The notes under the pieces were generated by a model, which did not search any database, was not told where the DNA came from, and was given only the letters and a program-made list of their open reading frames with translations. Shown here in pieces: positions 60,032 to 64,000 of a stretch of 64,000 bases of DNA (its first letter is position 1; the number at the start of each line of letters is the position of its first letter). Location: assembly GCA_000720535.1 (NCBI GenBank), contig JOAZ01000030.1, positions 17,163-81,162 on the forward strand, given 5' to 3'. Source of the DNA: Streptomyces halstedii. Lineage in GTDB: Bacteria > Actinomycetota > Actinomycetes > Streptomycetales > Streptomycetaceae. The position numbers were made by a program, and so were the translations under genes.

Positions 60032-61437
60032 CCCCCGCTCCGGCCGAATCGCGCCGGCCGGAACCGCGAAACGAGACCAGATTGCCGCACCCCGAAACCG
60101 CCCCTCACATCCGTCTCGGCGTGTACCAGGAGCGCTCCAGCGCCGTCACCGCCACCATCACGGGCACGCCCACCCGCACGATCCAAGCCCTTCTCACCAT
60201 CCACGGCTTCGAGCCGCTGGACGAACAGACGATGGTCATGGCACGTATCGACCGCGAGGAACCGCACCACGCCGAGCAAGCCGCACGCGCCCTGCGAGCC
60301 GAGAACCTCACCGTGGACATCACCCCCGAGCTGCGCGAGGAGATCGACACCGAATGGACCTGGGCCAACTACCCCATGCCCTGGTGCTCGCGCGAGGAGA
60401 TCCGCGAGGTTTCCAACGGCGCCCAGAAGATCTACGACGACATCCGGCACGGGCGCCTGATCATCCACGCACACGCCCACGACGGCTTGACCACCGTCGC
60501 CGTCGGCACCTACCGCGAAGGCCGTCCGAGTATCCACCTCCACGGGGAAAACCACCTGCGCACCGAATCGATGCGGTACGGCAACCCCGTGGAAGCCATC
60601 ACCGAGTTCGATCGCCTCTACGGCGACGCCGTACGCCCCGGCCCGGCGCCGGCCACCAGCACCGAGCACGAAGCTGCACGGATTCGCACCTCGCTACCGG
60701 GTACGGCCGACGCGCCGTCGGCACCGGCAACGACCGGGCTCGTAGACGCGCATGCTGCCGCGGTCGGCAACCACGAAGCCCTCCTGAACGACTTTCTCGC
60801 GTCGCACGGAAAGTGGGAAAAATGGCGGACCTGGTCGGACGAGACCACCCACGCTGTCCACGAATCCCTAGTCATGCGAGCCGAGTTCGTTCACGAAGCC
60901 GACCCTGATGACGCCCAGTGGAAGATCGCGGCATACGAGAGCCCGGTCGGCGAGCGCCTGTGGCACGCCACCCTGACCGCCACGGTCCCCGTGGATATCG
61001 TGCGGGCGCTGCTCGAAAGCCTCGACTCCGCGGACGCGGTCGAGATCGCTGCTGGCAACGTGGTCTCGGAGGCCAACGTCTGGGAGGCCACCCGTCCGTT
61101 GTTCGAAGCCGACTGGGACCACAGCGTCGACGGCCGCTTCATCCGATGGCAGGCACCAGGTGATCACTCCGCAGGTGTCCAATTCGATGCCTTCGCAGCA
61201 AACTTCCGGCAGTCCGACCTGCCCATGTGGACGTTCTGGGGCGAGGGCACCGCCGATGCCCCCGAGTGGGCGCTGACCTTTTCGACGCAGGCCGCCGGTT
61301 CCGTACTGCAGGACGTCGCCGTCGAGGCGGCCGGTCGATACGCAGCGCCGCTCGCCTCCGCGCGACGGCAGAACAGCCTGCGGACCGCGTCACCCGTCCC
61401 GGACCCACATGCTGGCCCCCCGGCCAGAACACGCTGA
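60028..61437 (+). CDS. Large DUF317-related protein, 469 aa
   Basis: ATG 60028 overlaps the DnaB-N stop (ATGA). N-terminal part (RLGVYQERSSAVTATITGTPTRTIQALLTIHGFEPLDEQTMVMARID, YGNPVEAITEFDRLYGDA) is a distinct alpha/beta unit with a HIHAHAHDGLTTVAVG-like His segment. The C-terminal half (AQWKIAAYESPVGERLWHATLTATVPVDIVRALLESL, WTFWGEGTADAPEWALTFSTQAAGSVLQDVAVEAAG) matches DUF317-type half-domains. It may be a fusion of a plasmid-specific domain with DUF317. Function unknown; downstream of the methyltransferase and DnaB-N genes. Confidence 0.6.
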   Translation: MTPAPAESRRPEPRNETRLPHPETAPHIRLGVYQERSSAVTATITGTPTRTIQALLTIHGFEPLDEQTMVMARIDREEPHHAEQAARALRAENLTVDITPELREEIDTEWTWANYPMPWCSREEIREVSNGAQKIYDDIRHGRLIIHAHAHDGLTTVAVGTYREGRPSIHLHGENHLRTESMRYGNPVEAITEFDRLYGDAVRPGPAPATSTEHEAARIRTSLPGTADAPSAPATTGLVDAHAAAVGNHEALLNDFLASHGKWEKWRTWSDETTHAVHESLVMRAEFVHEADPDDAQWKIAAYESPVGERLWHATLTATVPVDIVRALLESLDSADAVEIAAGNVVSEANVWEATRPLFEADWDHSVDGRFIRWQAPGDHSAGVQFDAFAANFRQSDLPMWTFWGEGTADAPEWALTFSTQAAGSVLQDVAVEAAGRYAAPLASARRQNSLRTASPVPDPHAGPPARTR

Positions 61438-61525
61438 CGCAGGCGCCAACCTCACCGCACGATCCGCCCTCGCGCGCCCAGCGCTCCTGGCCTGACCACC
61501 TCGGCTCGATCTTCCGCGAGCGCAG

Positions 61526-62412
61526 TGAGCCTTTTCCATCTTGATCAGGTGGTGAGTTCGAGGGCGACGACGGCACGGACGACGGCGGTGATCCGGGTGG
61601 TGCTACAGCGGAGCTTCCGCAGGAGCCGCCAGCATTTGAGGGTGGCCATGGCACGTTCGCCGAGGCTGCGGATCTTGGTGTGATCGCGGTTGTGACGCCG
61701 GCGCCAGCCGCGCAGATTCTTGCCCCGGAACGGGACGCGGACAGCAGGGCCTGCACCCTGATACGCCTTGTCCGCCCAGCACTTGATGTCGTCGGCGGCG
61801 AGACCGGCGGGAATGCCGTGGGTCCGGGCCGCGGTCAGGTCGTGCACGGCTCCGGGTAGCGCGTCCGAAGCCCAGATCAGACGGCCGGCTGGATCCGCGA
61901 GGACCTGCACGTTCATCCCGTGGTGCTTCTTCTTCCCCGAGTAGTACGGCTGGTCGGCGGCAACGCGGTCGATCGGCAGCACGGTGCCGTCGAGGATCAC
62001 GTACGCCTTCTTCCGCACGGTCTGCATCGCCTGCTCCAGCGTGGGCGCCAGAGCGGCCAGGAGATCGACGGCCTCGCGTATATGCCGGTAGACCGTCGCG
62101 ACCCCGACGCGGAAACCCGCTGCGAGGCGGGCATAGGTGTCGCCGCAGCGCAGGTGGGCCAGGACGAGCAGGGCCTGCCGACCGCAAGTCAAACGACGCC
62201 ACCGGGAGCCGATCCGACGGCGGTGACCTGCGAGGAGACCGGAGAGGTGTTGCAGGGCTCGGCTGGACAGATCGATGCCGGACGGGTAGACAAGCACGCG
62301 AAAGCTCCTGGCGGACTGGTGATCTTGGTCGTGAACCCGTCTACCAGGAGCTTTCTTCCTGCCCGCCGCCGGGGTTATCCGCCCAACCTCCCGTCAGGTT
62401 GGAAACGGCTCA
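61526..62412. mobile_element. IS5-family insertion sequence (second)
   Basis: An 887-bp element with partly matching terminal repeats: TGAGCCTTTTCCATCTTGA at 61526-61544 and TCAGGTTGGAAACGGCTCA at 62394-62412 (inverted, about 15 of 19 match). No clear target duplication was found. The transposase fills most of it. A hairpin GAAAGCTCCTGG/CCAGGAGCTTTC (62300-62311 and 62344-62355) lies upstream of the transposase, possibly blocking readthrough transcription. Confidence 0.65.
61545..62297 (-). CDS. IS5-family DDE transposase (second)
   Basis: A 250-residue DDE_4-like transposase. N-terminal HTH (LTCGRQALLVLAHLRCGDTYARLAAGFRVGVATVYRHIREAVDLL). Catalytic residues lie in VILDGTVLPIDRVA (first D), CWADKAYQGAGPAVRVPF (second D) and LGERAMATLKCW (E). 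It starts at ATG or TTG near 62297. It appears intact. Confidence 0.85.
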   Translation of the reverse strand: MLVYPSGIDLSSRALQHLSGLLAGHRRRIGSRWRRLTCGRQALLVLAHLRCGDTYARLAAGFRVGVATVYRHIREAVDLLAALAPTLEQAMQTVRKKAYVILDGTVLPIDRVAADQPYYSGKKKHHGMNVQVLADPAGRLIWASDALPGAVHDLTAARTHGIPAGLAADDIKCWADKAYQGAGPAVRVPFRGKNLRGWRRRHNRDHTKIRSLGERAMATLKCWRLLRKLRCSTTRITAVVRAVVALELTT

Positions 62413-62552
62413 GTGTATTTCCGGCATGGGAGTCCAGGTCATCAGCGGGGTGTGTGGGGCAGGATGGTATTTGAAGCGTCCCAGTCCGGCATGCTCGTGA
62501 ATGCCGAGCCGCTCCACCGTGGACGGACTCGGGTGAAGTGAAGGATTGCAGT
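62413..62552. promoter_or_regulatory. Upstream region of cold-shock gene
   Basis: These 140 bases after the IS hold no gene. The AAGGA ribosome site (62541-62545) sits seven bases before the cold-shock ATG. The promoter was not assigned. Confidence 0.4.
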
Positions 62553-62756
62553 ATGGCCAGCGGCACCGTGAAGTGGTTCAACAGCGAAAAGGGCTTCGGC
62601 TTCATCGAGCAGGACGGCGGCGGCCCCGACGTCTTCGCCCACTACTCCAACATCTCCGGCGGCGGCTTCCGCGAACTCGTCGAGGGCGACAAGGTCAGCT
62701 TCGACGTCACCCAGGGCCAGAAGGACCCCCAGGCGGAGAACATCGTCCGCGGCTGA
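62553..62756 (+). CDS. Cold-shock protein CspA family
   Basis: A 67-residue single cold-shock domain with RNP1 KGFGFIEQ and RNP2 VFAHYS, starting [15 protein letters not shown]. It binds single-stranded nucleic acid and acts as an RNA chaperone. ATG 62553 has AAGGA. A strong hairpin terminator follows. The gene is likely a plasmid- or chromosome-derived core gene near the end of the accessory region. Confidence 0.93.
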   Translation: MASGTVKWFNSEKGFGFIEQDGGGPDVFAHYSNISGGGFRELVEGDKVSFDVTQGQKDPQAENIVRG

Positions 62757-62772
62757 GTCAGGCCGCCGTCAC

Positions 62773-62813
62773 CATGTGGGGGTGCCCGCCGTTACGGCGG
62801 GCACCCCCACATG
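62773..62813 (+). terminator. Strong cold-shock gene terminator
   Basis: A 19-bp perfect stem (62773-62791 with 62795-62813) around loop TTA, containing GTGGGGGTGCCCGCCG. It directly follows the cold-shock stop. Confidence 0.9.
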
Positions 62814-62833
62814 CGCGTCTCGCAGCGCCTGGT

Positions 62834-63484
62834 GTGATCACCCGGTCTTCCAGCGGGCGATCAGCTGCTCCTTCCAGCCCTTGGGCGGGGGCCAGGGCAC
62901 GCCCCCTCGAATTCGGCCGTGAAGCCTTCGCCACCCAGGAGCCGGCATCCCGGCGCGCTTCGATTCCGGACGAGTGGCTCGCTGTCCCGCCCGACGCCGA
63001 CCACCGCGAAACATCCCTCATCCGCGATCCCGACCCGTACACCGACGGATTGCTACGCATGGCCTCCCTGGCAGCGCTCGTCCCCGGCGATCAATTCTCG
63101 CTCTGGGTATTCCTGCGCAGCCGGGACGGCCAGAATTTCGTCATGGACCGTCACGGAGTTACGGGAAGGAGCGTCGGAAACCAACCGTTGGGGCCCCTGA
63201 CTGATCTTCAGGTATACGCCACGAATCCACAGGGGCTTTACGAAAGAAAGTCGCACGGCCTGTGTGTGCACGAGAGGTGGCTGAGCCCCGAGCCTGATCT
63301 TCTCACTCTCCGAGACCTCGTTGCGCTCTACCTTCAAGACCCGGGGTACGACGACTGGACAGGCTCGGGCTGGTGCGGTGCATGCCCCGGATACGCGTTG
63401 CGGAGGCTGAACGAGGAAGAGTTCGTCCACTACTGGGCGAGCGTGCAGGCCACTCACGCCGCCTTGTCCGGCGGGCCCCGGTAG
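62834..63484 (+). CDS. Hypothetical protein, start uncertain
   Basis: The frame from GTG 62834 has 216 residues. Only from about 62905 (FGREAFATQEPASRRASIPDEWLAVPPDADHRETSLI) does it look coding. It continues with LVPGDQFSLWVFLRSRDGQNFVMDRHGVTGR, LQVYATNPQGLYERKSHGLCVHERWLSPEPDLL and WCGACPGYALRRLNEEEFVHYW. Codon use is less biased than neighbours, which may mark foreign origin. The first 70 bases on the minus strand read like the end of another gene (WPPPKGWKEQLIARWKTG then stop), so the 5' part may be a joint. A strong terminator follows. Confidence 0.5.
   Translation: MITRSSSGRSAAPSSPWAGARARPLEFGREAFATQEPASRRASIPDEWLAVPPDADHRETSLIRDPDPYTDGLLRMASLAALVPGDQFSLWVFLRSRDGQNFVMDRHGVTGRSVGNQPLGPLTDLQVYATNPQGLYERKSHGLCVHERWLSPEPDLLTLRDLVALYLQDPGYDDWTGSGWCGACPGYALRRLNEEEFVHYWASVQATHAALSGGPR
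62835..62890 (-). pseudogene. 3' end fragment of a lost gene
   Basis: On the minus strand, 62890-62835 reads WPPPKGWKEQLIARWKTG followed by a stop, the look of a natural C-terminus, with no gene body upstream. It appears to be a leftover of a gene deleted by rearrangement. No family was identified. Confidence 0.35.
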
Positions 63485-63503
63485 AGCCGGGCGGCAATGT
63501 AGC

Positions 63504-63538
63504 GGTGGATCCCCGGTTACCGAAACCGGGGATCCACC
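63504..63538. terminator. 15-bp hairpin terminator
   Basis: GGTGGATCCCCGGTT (63504-63518) pairs perfectly with 63524-63538 around loop ACCGA, just after the 63484 stop. A very stable terminator, perhaps bidirectional, since the next gene comes from the right. Confidence 0.8.
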
Positions 63539-63775
63539 GAATACTTATAGCTCCACCGCCACTACCTGACCGCTACGTCGAAGGGCCGCATCGCGACAGA
63601 CCACAACTTGGCCTCGATTCGTCAGCGGTGAGTTCGTGCTGACCGGCCTGGCGGTTCGCCCGTAATGTTCCCTCGTTGCGGTTGTCGGGCCGTCGCGTGT
63701 CGCTGCGGCTGCGCCGGGTTCCACGTCTCCCGGAGGGGGCTCCTTCCTGGTCTTCGTCGGGGCGGTTTCCGGTCG
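63539..63775. other. Gap without supported gene
   Basis: Nothing was recognised in these 237 bases. The minus-strand frame across 63573-63842 has a composition unlike a real protein. It lies between a terminator and the end of the rightmost minus-strand gene. Confidence 0.5.
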
Positions 63776-64000
63776 TCAGGTGACGGCCGCGAGGTCGGTG
63801 ATCCGGGTCCAGGCCAGAGTGAATGCGCTGGTCCAGGGCCATGTGGGGTCGAGACGGAGGTAGCGGCGTCTGGCGTGATGGGCGAGGCGGCCGGGCTGGT
63901 GGTCGAGCGTTTCCAGAGTGCGGTGCACCGTGGAGTCAGAGGCCCCCGGTCCGGTCAACCGCACCTGGTGCAGGGCGAGGTGTTCGGCCTCCAGCACACT
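63776..64000 (-). CDS. Partial unknown gene at right edge
   Basis: The minus-strand frame is open to the window edge and ends at 63776. The visible sequence (EAEHLALHQVRLTGPGASDSTVHRTLETL, RLAHHARRRYLRLDPTWPWTSAFTLAWTRITDLAAVT) is a helical C-terminal end of a larger protein. It could be a regulator or transposase C-terminus; it was not identified. Confidence 0.4.
   Translation of the reverse strand, partial: SVLEAEHLALHQVRLTGPGASDSTVHRTLETLDHQPGRLAHHARRRYLRLDPTWPWTSAFTLAWTRITDLAAVT

Noticed and set aside
63573-63842. An 89-residue minus-strand gene
   Set aside because: Composition is Arg/Asp-rich without domain features, and it overlaps the end of the partial gene in another frame.
1-64000. 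CRISPR array, rRNA or tRNA genes
   Set aside because: No regularly spaced repeats with unique spacers and no tRNA-like cloverleaf or rRNA sequence were seen.

Overview
The window is very GC-rich, uses almost only G/C at third codon positions, has many GTG and TTG starts, and carries protein families typical of Streptomyces (DUF317, DUF4913, SCO6880-like). It most likely comes from a large Streptomyces plasmid or integrative conjugative element. No rRNA, tRNA or CRISPR array was seen.

Layout. (1) 1-5.6 kb: a Gabija-type anti-phage pair (OLD-family TOPRIM nuclease, cut by the window edge, plus UvrD-like helicase), a convergent HSPA12-like Hsp70 and a small HTH gene. (2) 5.9-18.3 kb: a minus-strand run with a sortase-anchored SpaA-like surface protein, a DUF317 protein, an ATP-grasp ligase with an MFS exporter and two winged-helix regulators, several small plasmid proteins, a RelE-like protein with DUF4913, and an orphan beta-class DNA methyltransferase. 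(3) 18.3-20.3 kb: two intergenic zones rich in inverted repeats, the best candidates for oriT, an origin or operators. (4) 18.8-31.2 kb: a plus-strand conjugation operon resembling a type IV secretion system (NlpC/P60 hydrolase, pilin-like protein, VirB8/TcpC-like, VirB6-like, SCO6880/VirB4-N-like, VirB4 ATPase) interleaved with unknown proteins. (5) 31.3-33.5 kb: an IS5-type element with cargo, inserted at the start of the next gene. (6) 34.9-37.9 kb: a MoxR AAA+ ATPase paired with a VWA/HEXXH protein. (7) 38.0-42.4 kb: an arsenic-resistance island (arsC, acr3, arsR, arsM, decayed integrases) bounded by diverged 82-bp direct repeats. (8) 42.4-61.4 kb: more plus-strand accessory genes, including a degenerate relaxase-like protein, four more DUF317 proteins, a VirD4/TraG coupling ATPase, an alpha/beta hydrolase, a TrpA-like protein, a PP-loop protein coupled to a C5 cytosine methyltransferase, and a tandem DnaB-N protein. 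(9) 61.5-64 kb: a second IS5-type element, a cold-shock gene, and fragments.

Functionally, the VirB1/B2/B6/B8/B4/D4-like set would build a mating channel. The hydrolase opens the wall, VirB4 and VirD4 power it, and the relaxase-like protein and intergenic repeats are candidates for DNA processing. Methyltransferases and Gabija protect the element or host, and the ars island and ATP-grasp/MFS cassette are cargo.

Two patterns cut across the window. About ten genes carry single-base frameshifts, several in G/C runs, plus a 19-C tract. About nine genes have no ATG/GTG/TTG where coding begins, yet have CTG, ATC or ATT at the expected place. Either the sequence has indel errors or this accessory region is genuinely unusual.
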